Shown here in pieces: positions 28,714-37,697 of a DNA stretch of 64,000 bases. Location: positions 1,637,001 to 1,701,000 of the forward strand of contig NZ_CP036266.1 of NCBI RefSeq assembly GCF_007744075.1, written 5' to 3'. Both the position numbers and the translations under genes were made by a program. This stretch comes from Gimesia chilikensis (GTDB lineage Bacteria; Planctomycetota; Planctomycetia; Planctomycetales; Planctomycetaceae). The notes under the pieces are model-generated. The model was not told where the DNA came from, did no database searches, and saw only the letters and a list, made by a program, of their open reading frames with translations. The first letter of the stretch is position 1, and each line of letters starts with the position of its first letter.

Positions 28714-30396
28714 TTATTTTTCCGATTGAATGCGGTCCAGGACCGGGGCAGGAGGCTTCCAGCCATAGGTTCTGGTTTCCCGCGGGTGATACAGGCAGGT
28801 GACAAGGTACAGTTCAGTTTTACTGGATTTTTCCGGAGGCACATTGATCTGCACATGCGTGAAACCGGCCCCGGGCCAGGAGACATAGCCATCTGTTTCG
28901 CTTTTTTCCAGCAGGTGTCCGTTGAGTCTGATGTCGACGAGTTCCGGGCGTTGATAAGGGAGGCGGAGTTGAAACGAAATGCCCTGCTGAATGGGCGGTT
29001 CTTCCGGTTCTGGCGCACGTCCTTTGCTGACGGCGATTTTGATTTCCGGTCCCGCGTTGATGATTGACTTGAGTGAGCTCTGGTCGATCCCGGGTACATC
29101 CTTGATGTTGTCGAGGAGTTCGGTGATGTCGGCAGAGAGTAGCTCTGCTGCTTTCTGGGAGGTGGCGACGAAATAGGTTTCCCGGCCGGCGGTCTGCGGA
29201 TAGAGAACGGCCTGGGAGAAGCGGGGCTGTTGTTTCCAGAGTTCGACTCGGCTCTGGCGACGGGCCTGGGCGGTGGGACCCCAGGCACTGACGAAGTGGC
29301 CGATATAACTGTTGACGCGATTGACAGGGTAGCCAGGGTGGTAATCTTCGTCCCAGCGCTGGTTGCCGATCTGCATCAGGCCTTGCAGCCGCGCCAGGCC
29401 GCTTTGTTCCCAGCCGACTTCAAATGCCATCAGCATGGTGTGATAGTGGGCATAGCCGTAATGCGCGGTGTAGAACTGGGGACGTCCCAGCCAGAGTCGA
29501 TTGGATATAGCCGTCAGGGAAGTGCCCCAGAAGAGACGCTGGGCGTCCGCTTCGAAGCGATCGTAACCGTAACCTGCAGCTTCGCCCGCCTGGTTGATGG
29601 CTTCGGTGATCCGCCAGTCCCAGGGGCGGAGCGACATATTCGAATAAGCAGAGCCGGTGACTTCAAACATCGTCTGACCGCGGTAGCGCTCTCGGGAACC
29701 CAGTTGTTCGGGGCTGTATTCCTGCAGGCCGGTCCCGTGCACATCGACATGGACATCAGGCTTGAACTGATCGACGACGGACAGGATCGCCATCACTTCC
29801 GGCGATTTTTCCGGCAGCTTGAACTGCAGGGTTTTGAGATCCCAGTTAGCGGTGCCACCCCCGGTGTAGGGGTCGATTTTCTGGGAATTGCCAAAGCGAT
29901 CCGTTTCGAAGTAAGCGTACGGGTTGATGATGGGGATGATCAGCAGCAGTTGATTCTGTCTGGTGCGCACGGCTTCTGGATCATCGCTGAGCATCCATTC
30001 CACGAAGTGCATCACTGCAGTGGTGCCGCTGCGTTCGGGGCCGCCATGCAGGGCGGTCACCAGGCAGATCTGTTTCTGTTTCAGGTCGGTTTTGGAGTCG
30101 GTAATTTTCAGCATGGGGAGCGGAATGCCTTCGAGTGTCACGCCGATCCGATCGACCTGAACCAGGTCGGGATGAGTTTCCTCCCAGTATTTCAGCGTTT
30201 CCGTGTATTCCTTGAGTGTCAGGCGATGCAGCTTCTCCTGCCAGGGTTGCGGGAGCCCGGCGAGTTTCTGCTCCAGTGTGGGGGCTTCCTGGGCTTTCAG
30301 TTGAGGGGGTTGCCAGGTAAGCAAGCAGAGCAGACAGAGTGCGAACCACAGGGGAGTGGTCACTGGAATACGCGGGGAGAACAGTCTGGCAGGCAT
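28714..30396 (-). CDS. Secreted M14-family zinc carboxypeptidase-like protein
   Basis: A 560-residue exported protein with a signal near TPLWFALCLLCLLTWQPPQLKA. The M14 peptidase domain spans about 65-330. The zinc site appears as H117 and E121 in ALHGGPERSGT and H220 in DVHVDVHGTG. The first pair is H-x3-E by count, one residue longer than the textbook HxxE, so metal geometry should be checked. INPYAYFETDRFGN fits the substrate-binding segment with Asn. The C-terminal region (about 420-560) is a separate beta-rich domain. It sits between the regulator and the sialidase-like gene, so it probably processes a glycopeptide or exported peptide under the same control. Confidence 0.8.
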   Translation of the reverse strand: MPARLFSPRIPVTTPLWFALCLLCLLTWQPPQLKAQEAPTLEQKLAGLPQPWQEKLHRLTLKEYTETLKYWEETHPDLVQVDRIGVTLEGIPLPMLKITDSKTDLKQKQICLVTALHGGPERSGTTAVMHFVEWMLSDDPEAVRTRQNQLLLIIPIINPYAYFETDRFGNSQKIDPYTGGGTANWDLKTLQFKLPEKSPEVMAILSVVDQFKPDVHVDVHGTGLQEYSPEQLGSRERYRGQTMFEVTGSAYSNMSLRPWDWRITEAINQAGEAAGYGYDRFEADAQRLFWGTSLTAISNRLWLGRPQFYTAHYGYAHYHTMLMAFEVGWEQSGLARLQGLMQIGNQRWDEDYHPGYPVNRVNSYIGHFVSAWGPTAQARRQSRVELWKQQPRFSQAVLYPQTAGRETYFVATSQKAAELLSADITELLDNIKDVPGIDQSSLKSIINAGPEIKIAVSKGRAPEPEEPPIQQGISFQLRLPYQRPELVDIRLNGHLLEKSETDGYVSWPGAGFTHVQINVPPEKSSKTELYLVTCLYHPRETRTYGWKPPAPVLDRIQSEK

Positions 30397-30431
30397 GGTT
30401 GAGGCCTCGTCGGGGCGAAGTTGGGGAATCG

Positions 30432-31592
30432 TTATTGAGCTGGGGGTGGTCCCAGTGTCTGTCCGGCGCTGGTGTTAATGGGCATGGGAAAGACTTCCGC
30501 AGAATCGATGGGAAGTTCTCCCTGTTTCATCTGGGTCAGTAATTCAGCTGCTTTTCTGCCGATGGCAACTTCATCGACGGTGATCGAAGAGAGTCGGCTC
30601 TGGATTGCGCCGTGACGGACCGTGCCACCGAATCCGAGCAGGGAGACATCTTCCGGAACGCGTTTTCCGAGTTTGCCGAGCAGCAGATAAATCAGCTCGG
30701 CCAGTGAATCGAAGGTGGCGAAGATCGCCGTGGGCGGATCGGGACGCTGAAACATGGTTTCCAGGGTGTTGAGCAGATCCGGTTCATAGTCAATCGGATG
30801 GAGCTGCGAACTGGGTCCGTGAAAGATGAACGGTTCCGGACAAGAATCGGGGCTGGCAGCCAGGGCTTCGCGGAGTCCGGTTTCGTATTCAATCGAAGCC
30901 GTGGCGCGGTGGGGGGAAAACAGGGCGATCGAACGGTGTCCCTGTTCCAGCAGTGTCTGTCCTGCCAGCAGGCCGACTTTACGGAAGGGGATGGAAAGCA
31001 GGGGGGCCTGAATGCCTTCGACATCCCGGTGACAGAAGACAACGGGAATGCCATGCTGTTGCAGTTGTCGCACCTGGTACGCGGGAGTCGGCGGAACGGT
31101 CGCGGGGACCAGTGCCACACCGGCGACGTGTTTGTCGATGAGTTGCAGGATCGTATTGCCCTGCATGTCGACTTTGTTTTCCGTGCAGCAGACGAGCACC
31201 TGATTCTGGGTGAGGGCGGCTGCCTGTTCGAAACTCCGCTGCAATGACGGATAAAAGCCGGTACGAACTTCAGGGAGTACGAAAGCGAAAATATCGAGCT
31301 GCTGTTTAATGGGGATCGGCGGTTTCGTACTGACGAACGAACCTTTGCCGTGAATGCGGTTGATCCAGCCCTGTTCTTCGAGCAGTTGCATCGCATTGCG
31401 GACGGTGGTCCGTGCCAACTGGTGCGTTTCACAGAGCTGGTGTTCCGAGGGCAGGGCGGCTCCGGGCTTGAGTTCGCCCTGCGTAATCTGCTCCATGAGC
31501 TGTTCCACCAACTGCAGGTATTTCGGGCGCTGCTTGCCGGGGAGCGAGGTCGCAGGGCTGGTCTGTTGTGAATCCGGGGCACGTGCTGTCAT
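30432..31592 (-). CDS. GntR-type DNA-binding domain fused to a LacI-type sugar-sensor domain
   Basis: A 386-residue transcription regulator of the AraR-like kind. The N-terminal GntR winged helix (about 22-95) shows KYLQLVEQLMEQITQGELKPGAALPSEHQL and TTVRNAMQLLEEQGWINRIHGKGSFVS. The rest (about 110-375) is a periplasmic-binding-protein-like domain (IFAFVLPEVRTGFYPSL, GIPVVFCHRDVEG, DVSLLGFGG) that in this class binds a sugar. It is the first gene of a minus-strand operon with the M14 and sialidase-like genes and is divergent from the propeller gene at 31783. A palindrome lies 50 bp upstream. Confidence 0.9.
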   Translation of the reverse strand: MTARAPDSQQTSPATSLPGKQRPKYLQLVEQLMEQITQGELKPGAALPSEHQLCETHQLARTTVRNAMQLLEEQGWINRIHGKGSFVSTKPPIPIKQQLDIFAFVLPEVRTGFYPSLQRSFEQAAALTQNQVLVCCTENKVDMQGNTILQLIDKHVAGVALVPATVPPTPAYQVRQLQQHGIPVVFCHRDVEGIQAPLLSIPFRKVGLLAGQTLLEQGHRSIALFSPHRATASIEYETGLREALAASPDSCPEPFIFHGPSSQLHPIDYEPDLLNTLETMFQRPDPPTAIFATFDSLAELIYLLLGKLGKRVPEDVSLLGFGGTVRHGAIQSRLSSITVDEVAIGRKAAELLTQMKQGELPIDSAEVFPMPINTSAGQTLGPPPAQ

Positions 31593-31642
31593 GGCCGCGA
31601 GAATTTCTCAGATCAGGGTTGAAAAAAGCAGAGTTTGACGTT

Positions 31643-31667
31643 ACTTGTATTTAAATATGATACAAGT
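31643..31667. promoter_or_regulatory. Palindromic operator-like site between divergent genes
   Basis: ACTTGTAT-TTAAATATG-ATACAAGT is a perfect inverted repeat with 8-bp arms and an AT-rich centre, about 50 bp upstream of the GntR/LacI-type regulator gene. The half-site GATACAAG occurs again at 31747-31754, just before the divergent propeller gene. The TGTA...TACA layout is like known AraR/GntR operators. The regulator probably controls both its own operon and the gene at 31783. Confidence 0.65.
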
Positions 31668-31782
31668 TGTTTGTGTGGTGTCAACAATGCATTCGCTCAG
31701 AATGTCAATAATCTGAATTGGTGCCAGACAGAAATGCTTTTCTAAAGATACAAGATGTCTTTTCAGGAGACGGGAGATTCAC

Positions 31783-33255
31783 ATGAGACCACTGCTGCTG
31801 TTCATGCTGTTTATTGTGGGAAGTCTGAATGTTGTCGGCCTGCAGGCAGGCGAGCCAAAGCCGCTCCAGATCGGGGATCACCGCGAGCTGTTTGTGGATG
31901 ATTACCTGATCGGCAAAATGAAAAACGTGAGTCTGCGGCTGCATCAGCCTGTTGATGAAGGCGTCGTTCTGAAATTCGATAAGCCATGGGAAGGACTGTT
32001 TTGCGGATACTGCACGATCATTAAAGATGGCGACCTGTATCGCGCTTACTATCGGGGACGTCCCCAGGCGGGAGCGGACGGCGACACCGGAGAAGTCTAC
32101 TGCTATGCGGAATCGAAGGATGGGATTCACTGGACCAAGCCCGAACTTTCTCTGTTCGAAAAGCAGGGTTTCAAAAAGAACAATATCATCCTGGCCGACG
32201 CGGCTCCGATGACGCATAACCTCAGCCCGTTCCTGGATACACGCCCGGGAGTTCCTGAGTCGGAACGCTACAAGGCGCTGGGCGGAACGATGAAAAGCGG
32301 CCTGGTCGCGTTCACTTCGCCAGATGGGATTCACTGGAAACAGCATCCTGCGGGGACCGTGATCTCCAAAGAGATGGTGCCGTTTCCTTATATGTTTGAT
32401 TCTCAGAATGTCGCATTCTGGTCCCCGGTTGAGAAAAAATACATCAGCTACTTCCGGGTCTTCAAAGATAAACTCCGTCGGATTGCCCGGACTGAGAGTG
32501 ACGATTTCATTCACTGGTCCGAACCGGTGCTGATGGAATACACGCATCGGGGTGACAAATCACCGATCGAACATCTCTATACCAACCAGACACATCCCTA
32601 CTTCCGGGCACCTCATATTTATCTGGCTGTCGCGGCCCGCTTCATGCCCGGGCGGCAGGTACTGACCGATGAGCAGGCAGAAAAAATTGGCGTACATCCC
32701 CGCTACTTCAAAGATACATCCGATGCGATTCTGATGACCACCCGCGGCGGTAACATGTATGATCGCACTTTTCTGAGTGGATTCATCACCGGGGGCATCG
32801 GCGCGCAGAACTGGGTGTCGCGGACGAACTATCCTGCATTGAACGTGGTTCAGACCGGACCGGCAGAGATGTCGGTGTATGTGAATCAGGATTATGCGCA
32901 GCCAACCGCCCATTTGCGTCGCTATTCGCTGCGTCTGGATGGTTTTGCTTCCGTACGGGCCGACTATGCCGGCGGGGAATTAGTGACGAAGCCGCTAATC
33001 TTTGATGGTTCTGAACTGTCGATTAACTTTTCGACATCTGCAGCGGGGGGCATCAAAGTCGAGATCCAGGATGAAAACGGTAAGCCAATTCCCGGTTTCA
33101 CTCTCGCTGATGCACGTGAGCAGATCGGAAACGAGATCAATCGGATCGTCACCTGGAAAGGGGGCTCCGATGTCTCTGCACTCAGTGGCAAACCGGTACG
33201 CCTGAAGTTTGTGATGAAAGATGCCGATCTGTATTCACTGCAGTTCGTGAAATAA
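31783..33255 (+). CDS. Secreted GH43/GH32-like beta-propeller protein
   Basis: A 490-residue exported protein (signal LLLFMLFIVGSLNVVGLQA). It has the planctomycete-style start DHRELFVDDYLIGKMKNVSLRLHQP and blade repeats typical of furanosidase-type propellers: CYAESKDGIHWTKPELSL, AFTSPDGIHWKQH and RTESDDFIHWSEPVLME. Its C-terminal part (about 400-490) is a beta-sandwich (GGIKVEIQDENGKPIPGF). The ATG follows CAGGAGACGGGAG. It is divergent from the GntR/LacI-type operon and preceded by the operator half-site. An intrinsic terminator lies 22 bp after the stop. The substrate is unknown. Confidence 0.8.
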   Translation: MRPLLLFMLFIVGSLNVVGLQAGEPKPLQIGDHRELFVDDYLIGKMKNVSLRLHQPVDEGVVLKFDKPWEGLFCGYCTIIKDGDLYRAYYRGRPQAGADGDTGEVYCYAESKDGIHWTKPELSLFEKQGFKKNNIILADAAPMTHNLSPFLDTRPGVPESERYKALGGTMKSGLVAFTSPDGIHWKQHPAGTVISKEMVPFPYMFDSQNVAFWSPVEKKYISYFRVFKDKLRRIARTESDDFIHWSEPVLMEYTHRGDKSPIEHLYTNQTHPYFRAPHIYLAVAARFMPGRQVLTDEQAEKIGVHPRYFKDTSDAILMTTRGGNMYDRTFLSGFITGGIGAQNWVSRTNYPALNVVQTGPAEMSVYVNQDYAQPTAHLRRYSLRLDGFASVRADYAGGELVTKPLIFDGSELSINFSTSAAGGIKVEIQDENGKPIPGFTLADAREQIGNEINRIVTWKGGSDVSALSGKPVRLKFVMKDADLYSLQFVK

Positions 33256-33277
33256 TGTAACTTCACTTGCGATTCGC

Positions 33278-33321
33278 TCAGGAAGGTCGACCGGGTTCTC
33301 TCGTCGACTTTCCTGATTTTT
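33278..33321 (+). terminator. Intrinsic terminator
   Basis: TCAGGAAGGTCGAC, a 10-nt loop and GTCGACTTTCCTGA form a 14-bp stem with one G-U pair, followed by TTTTT on the plus strand. It lies right after the propeller gene and before the Gfo/Idh/MocA gene. Confidence 0.9.
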
Positions 33322-33444
33322 CACTTGAGATTCATTGCCCGGTTCGCTGACTGTCTTATGATACAGGTAGAGCTGCCCCCAATCGAATTCTGAGTTTCTG
33401 CGAAATGCGCTTGCTCCCACCCTCTGGTTCCTGAGAAGTAAATC

Positions 33445-34458
33445 ATGAAAGAGCGTAGACGATTACTGGTAGTCGGAGTCGGTTCAATTGGAGAACGGCA
33501 TCTGCGCTGTTTCCAGGCGACGGACCGTGTCGATATCTCGATTTGTGAACTGAACGCCGACCTGCGTCAGCAGGTCGCCGAGCGATATTCTGTGAAAACT
33601 CAGTATGCGGATCTGGACTCGGCACTGGCGGAGCCACATGACTTTGCGGTCATCGCGACTCCAGCACACCTGCATATTCAAATGGCGCAACGGGTCGTTG
33701 AAGCGGGTTTGGACGTGTTCATCGAAAAGCCCCTGAGCACGTCGGTGGACGGTGTGGCCGATCTGCAGAAACTGCTGAAAGAGAAACAGAAAAAAGCGGG
33801 AATCGCGTATGTCTATCGCGCTCATCCCGCGCTGGCCGCGATGAAGGCGGATCTGGATACGGGCCGCTATGGCAAACCGGTAGAACTGGTTGTCGTTTCC
33901 GGTCAGAACTTTCCCACCTATCGGCCCGCGTATCGCGACATCTATTACAAGTCGCGCGCGACCGGCGGAGGGGCGGTGCAGGATGCGTTAACGCATTCGA
34001 TGAATGCCGGCGAGTACCTGGTGGGGCCGGTGAAAGCCCTGGTGGCGGACTACGCACATCAGGTGCTGGAAGGTGTGGACGTGGAAGACACCGTACACGT
34101 AATTACCCGCCAGGGAAGTGTGCTGGGCAACTTCAGTCTGAATCAGCATCAACCGGCCAATGAATCGAGTATTACTGTGATCTGCGAACGGGGCATGCTC
34201 CGATTTGAGTATCAGAAAAGCTGGTACCGCCACGTCACTGAGCCGGAGGGGGAGTGGGTCGTCGGTTACCAGGAAACGCTGGAACGGGACACACTCTTTT
34301 CGCGACAGGCGAGTGCCTTTCTCGATTATCTCGATGATTTCTGTCCGCCGCTCTGTTCGCTGGAAGAAGGACTGCAGACGCTTGCGGTCAATCTTTCGAT
34401 TCTGGAATCTGTCGAACAGCGTGCCTGGGTCGAACCGGCGCACTACCTTACCCATTGA
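33445..34458 (+). CDS. Gfo/Idh/MocA-family dehydrogenase
   Basis: A 337-residue cytoplasmic NAD(P)-dependent sugar or polyol dehydrogenase. The Rossmann motif VVGVGSIGERHLR is near residue 10, ATPAHLHIQMA follows, and the family EKP motif is at 94-96 (VFIEKPLSTS). The C-terminal alpha/beta domain holds GGGAVQDALTHSMN, where an Asp/His pair is expected for catalysis. An SDR gene starts 28 bp after its stop on the same strand, and the two are probably one operon. The substrate is not known. Confidence 0.9.
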   Translation: MKERRRLLVVGVGSIGERHLRCFQATDRVDISICELNADLRQQVAERYSVKTQYADLDSALAEPHDFAVIATPAHLHIQMAQRVVEAGLDVFIEKPLSTSVDGVADLQKLLKEKQKKAGIAYVYRAHPALAAMKADLDTGRYGKPVELVVVSGQNFPTYRPAYRDIYYKSRATGGGAVQDALTHSMNAGEYLVGPVKALVADYAHQVLEGVDVEDTVHVITRQGSVLGNFSLNQHQPANESSITVICERGMLRFEYQKSWYRHVTEPEGEWVVGYQETLERDTLFSRQASAFLDYLDDFCPPLCSLEEGLQTLAVNLSILESVEQRAWVEPAHYLTH

Positions 34459-34486
34459 GTTTTTCTACCTGAAAACAGGATTCGTT

Positions 34487-35290
34487 ATGCAACCAAGTGA
34501 TGAACCCACGATACAGCAGCTGTTTGATCTTACCGGCAAGACGATTTTAATCTCCGGTGCGAGTGGTTACCTCGGAGGTGCGATGTCGCGGGGACTGGCC
34601 GAAGCCGGGGCACGGCTGGTGGTCAGCAGCCGCAGCCAGGAACGGGCTGAGCAGACGGCTTCGGAACTACCCGATCCTAACGGCGTGGGGCATCTGGGGG
34701 TCGCGCTGGATCATATGGAAGCCGATTCGATTGAAGAGGGGTTTGCAGCAGCTCTGGAAGCAGCCGGCGAGATCGATGTGCTGGTGAATAACGGCAATGA
34801 TCCAGTGGGAGAAGACTGGCGAAATGTCACCGCAGATGCGTTTAACCGTCACCTGCAGAATGCGACCGGCTATTTTCTGCTGGCCCGCAAACTGCGTGAT
34901 CACCTCGTCGCGCGCGAGGCCCGGGGGAGCGTGATCATGATCGGTTCGATGTATGGCGTGGTCGGCTCTTATCCTGAAGCGTACGAGGGGATCTGTGCAG
35001 CCAGTCCCGTGGCTTATCACACGATGAAGGGAGGACTGATCCATCAGACGCGGCATCTGTCGGTCTACTGGGCCAAAGATGGCGTGCGGGTCAACTGTCT
35101 GAGTCCGGGACCGTTTCCTTCCGAGAAAGCACCTGCGGGGCTGGCAGAGCGCTTGAGCGAGCACAGTCCGATGGGCCGCATGGGATCACCGGCCGAACTG
35201 AAGGGAGCAGTTGTCTTCCTGGCGAGCGAGGCGAGCAGTTATATCACAGGCCAGAACCTGCTGGTCGATGGTGGCTGGACCGCCTGGTAG
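34487..35290 (+). CDS. SDR-family oxidoreductase
   Basis: A 267-residue short-chain dehydrogenase. The cofactor motif SGASGYLGG is near residue 23, and LVNNGND replaces the usual NNAG. The catalytic residues are S154 (IGSMYG), Y177 and K181 (YHTMK), so unlike the protein at 10741 it looks active. The C-terminal SSYITGQNLLVDGG is standard. The ATG at 34487 follows CAGGA by eight bases; the frame is open far upstream into the preceding gene, but that part overlaps coding sequence in another frame. It is paired with the Gfo/Idh/MocA gene, suggesting two oxidoreductive steps on one sugar-like compound. Confidence 0.9.
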   Translation: MQPSDEPTIQQLFDLTGKTILISGASGYLGGAMSRGLAEAGARLVVSSRSQERAEQTASELPDPNGVGHLGVALDHMEADSIEEGFAAALEAAGEIDVLVNNGNDPVGEDWRNVTADAFNRHLQNATGYFLLARKLRDHLVAREARGSVIMIGSMYGVVGSYPEAYEGICAASPVAYHTMKGGLIHQTRHLSVYWAKDGVRVNCLSPGPFPSEKAPAGLAERLSEHSPMGRMGSPAELKGAVVFLASEASSYITGQNLLVDGGWTAW

Positions 35291-35402
35291 ACGGAAAACA
35301 GCCTCGATCTGATCGTGTTTTGTGATAGAATAACTGATTCAAATGAACTGGAATCAGCTGAGTCTGAATAACGCGCTTTGATTGGGCACCGCCGGACGAT
35401 CT

Positions 35403-37118
35403 ATGGGATTAGAGATTCTCAACGCACTTGGAGGCCTGGGGCTGTTCCTGCTGGGGATGGTCATCCTGACCAACGGCCTGAAGGAACTGGCGGGGGATAC
35501 CATCCGCCGGTTGATCGCGAAATTCACAAAGAACATGCCCAGCGGAATCGCTACCGGAGCGATCGTCACGGCTGTGCTGCAATCCTCAAGTGCTACTACG
35601 GTGACCGCGGTGGGTTTCGCAAGTGCGGGGCTGCTTTCTTTATCACAGTCGCTGGGGATCATCTTTGGTGCCAACCTGGGTACAACGATGACGGGCTGGA
35701 TCGTGGCGGTCTTTGGTTTCAAATTGAAGCTGGGACAGATCGCTTTTCCCCTGATTCTGGTCGGCACTCTGATGTACATGTTTGCCCGCAAGCGGGTGGG
35801 GATGATCGGTTTCGCGTTGGCTGGCTTTGGTCTGATCTTTGTCGGCATTGATAACATGCAGGCCGGGATGTCGGGACTGACAGATACGGTTACGCCGAAA
35901 TCGTTTCCCACAGATGACTGGCTGGGGCGTATCCTGTTGATTTTGATCGGCATGGGAGTCTCCATGGTCACGCAGTCGTCCAGCGCGGGAATGGCGATGG
36001 CAATTACCGCCGTGCATACCGGTACGATTTCGCTGACGCAGGGAGTCGCGATGGTGGTCGGTTTTGATATGGGGACGACCGTCACCGCGGTGATCGCCAC
36101 ACTGGGAGGTTCCGTGACGGCGCGACGAACCGCATTTGCGCATGTTCTCTTTAATACAACGACCGCCTGTGTGGCTTATTTTCTGGTACCACTCTACATG
36201 TGGGTCTGGCAATCTTATGTGAACCAGGGGGATCGTTTTTCCCCGGAAATCGGACTGGCCCTGTTTCACAGCCTGTTTAATCTGCTGGGGATCCTGATGC
36301 TGGCTCCGTTATCCAGCCAGGTGATTCGCGTTCTCTGCTGGCTGGTGCCTGATGCGGTGAACGACCAGGTGGAGCGTTTGGAGGAGTCATTCATCCAGAC
36401 GCCTAACGTGGCGATTGAAGCGTCGCGCTCGACATTGACCGAAGTCTTTCAGGATGTACTGCACCTGTTTCACGGGTTGTTTACAAATAAGGCAGACCGG
36501 GCTGATATTTCCTCGATGATGGAACAGACACATGAGACCTTGACGATTACGGAAGATTACCTGAGGCGGGTCAACGTGTCGAAATCGGATCCGCAGACCT
36601 TGCGTTGTTACCAGGAAGTCGTGCTGGCACTGGACCACATCAGACGCCTGACAAGGCGCTTCAAGGAAATCGAGCGGTTGGATGCGGCTGCTGATGTGGA
36701 AGATCTGCAAAAGGTCGTAACACGGTTGACGAAACTGTTAGATGACACAGAAATCGCCTTCGAGGATCGTAGCGAACTGATGGACGAGCAGCCGCTGGAA
36801 GACTGTGCGCGCGAACTGGATCAGGACCAGGAATCGGTCCGACGCCGGTTTACCGAGGCCGCGTCCCGATCGGGGGATGATTTTGAATATGTACTCAATC
36901 AGTTGGACGCTTATCGCTGGCTGTATCGCATCAGTTACCATCTCTGGCGAACGGTGCATCACCTGCAGAGTGCGCGGATCATCAATGGTCAATCGGATGT
37001 AGAACCTGCAGAAATTAATAATACGAAAGCCGTAGATTCCCGATCTGATGATGAGGGGCAAGGAAGCGAAGATAAAAAAACGTCCCTGCAAATCGACAGC
37101 AGGGACGAAGTGGAATGA
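35403..37118 (+). CDS. Na/Pi-cotransporter family protein with PhoU-like C-terminal domain
   Basis: A 571-residue inner-membrane protein. The membrane part (about 1-320) contains the two inverted QSSS repeats of the family, LQSSSATTVT near residue 61 and TQSSSAGMAMA near residue 200, each in a Na_Pi_cotrans domain. The cytoplasmic tail (about 340-560) is helical, PhoU-like (VFQDVLHLFHGLF, LALDHIRRLTRRFKEIERL). It probably imports or exports phosphate with sodium. The start is the ATG at 35403 since the TTG 21 bp upstream adds only unrelated residues. The last coding bases also form the minus-strand terminator at 37073-37107. Confidence 0.88.
   Translation: MGLEILNALGGLGLFLLGMVILTNGLKELAGDTIRRLIAKFTKNMPSGIATGAIVTAVLQSSSATTVTAVGFASAGLLSLSQSLGIIFGANLGTTMTGWIVAVFGFKLKLGQIAFPLILVGTLMYMFARKRVGMIGFALAGFGLIFVGIDNMQAGMSGLTDTVTPKSFPTDDWLGRILLILIGMGVSMVTQSSSAGMAMAITAVHTGTISLTQGVAMVVGFDMGTTVTAVIATLGGSVTARRTAFAHVLFNTTTACVAYFLVPLYMWVWQSYVNQGDRFSPEIGLALFHSLFNLLGILMLAPLSSQVIRVLCWLVPDAVNDQVERLEESFIQTPNVAIEASRSTLTEVFQDVLHLFHGLFTNKADRADISSMMEQTHETLTITEDYLRRVNVSKSDPQTLRCYQEVVLALDHIRRLTRRFKEIERLDAAADVEDLQKVVTRLTKLLDDTEIAFEDRSELMDEQPLEDCARELDQDQESVRRRFTEAASRSGDDFEYVLNQLDAYRWLYRISYHLWRTVHHLQSARIINGQSDVEPAEINNTKAVDSRSDDEGQGSEDKKTSLQIDSRDEVE
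37073..37107 (-). terminator. Minus-strand intrinsic terminator inside the end of the opposing gene
   Basis: On the minus strand CGTCCCTGC, a 9-nt loop and GCAGGGACG are followed by TTTTTTT. The structure lies within the last 15 codons of the Na/Pi transporter gene and is placed to end the sigma/FecR/DUF1559/lipoprotein operon, whose last stop is at 37136. Confidence 0.8.
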
Positions 37119-37135
37119 TGGCTTAGTGACCGGAA

Positions 37136-37600
37136 TCATTCCTTATCGAGATGAAATGTGAATTTATTTTCCTGCCCGGGAGTGACACTGGCGGTCAGTC
37201 CTGATTTGGCTGGATCCGCATATCTCTCGGGAATCAATGAGACTTCCTGGATGACCACATTGGCCTCATCCAGATTGGCCCCCTCCGGTGGACCTTCGGT
37301 TCTGGAGCAGACCACAGTGACCTTGTGTTCGCCAGCGATGGCACCGTCTCCGTCTGTGAAAGTGCGCAGCTGGAATTCGCCATTTTCATCAGTGCGACCT
37401 ACTGCGGCCTGTGGTTCGCCCCCCGTGGATTGAAAAACAACGGTTGCTTCGGGCAGTGGTTTACCATCGAAGGTGACGATGCCGGACGCGGGAAAGGTGT
37501 CGGGACGCTGTTCGGTCCATTTGTCTTCACTGGACCCAGAGCAGGACATCATCAAAACGGGCATGGAAAGTAACAGGAGCGGCATAGCAGAGTAACGCAT
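37136..37600 (-). CDS. Small lipoprotein with a carboxypeptidase-regulatory-like (transthyretin-like) domain
   Basis: A 154-residue protein. The signal MRYSAMPLLLLSMPVLMMSC ends in a probable lipobox, with C20 as the acylated residue. The remainder is a beta-sandwich like carboxypeptidase regulatory domains: FPASGIVTFDGKPLPEATVVFQ, GRTDENGEFQLRTF, GEHKVTVVC. Such lipoproteins often follow DUF1559 genes in Planctomycetes. Here it is the last gene of the sigma/FecR/DUF1559 run, 97 bp after the DUF1559 gene. It probably sits in the outer envelope; no enzymatic role is visible. Confidence 0.75.
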   Translation of the reverse strand: MRYSAMPLLLLSMPVLMMSCSGSSEDKWTEQRPDTFPASGIVTFDGKPLPEATVVFQSTGGEPQAAVGRTDENGEFQLRTFTDGDGAIAGEHKVTVVCSRTEGPPEGANLDEANVVIQEVSLIPERYADPAKSGLTASVTPGQENKFTFHLDKE

Positions 37601-37697
37601 TGAGTATTTATCCTTCAGACCTGAATTGATTCGAAGCAGGAGGGGAGAAACCGGAGCAGGTTCCTCCCCTGTTAACAGTTCGACAAAAGTAGAGTTA

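Noticed and set aside
29230..30402. 390-codon plus-strand frame opposite the M14 gene
   Set aside because: Same reason: the minus-strand protein shows signal peptide, zinc motif and operon spacing.
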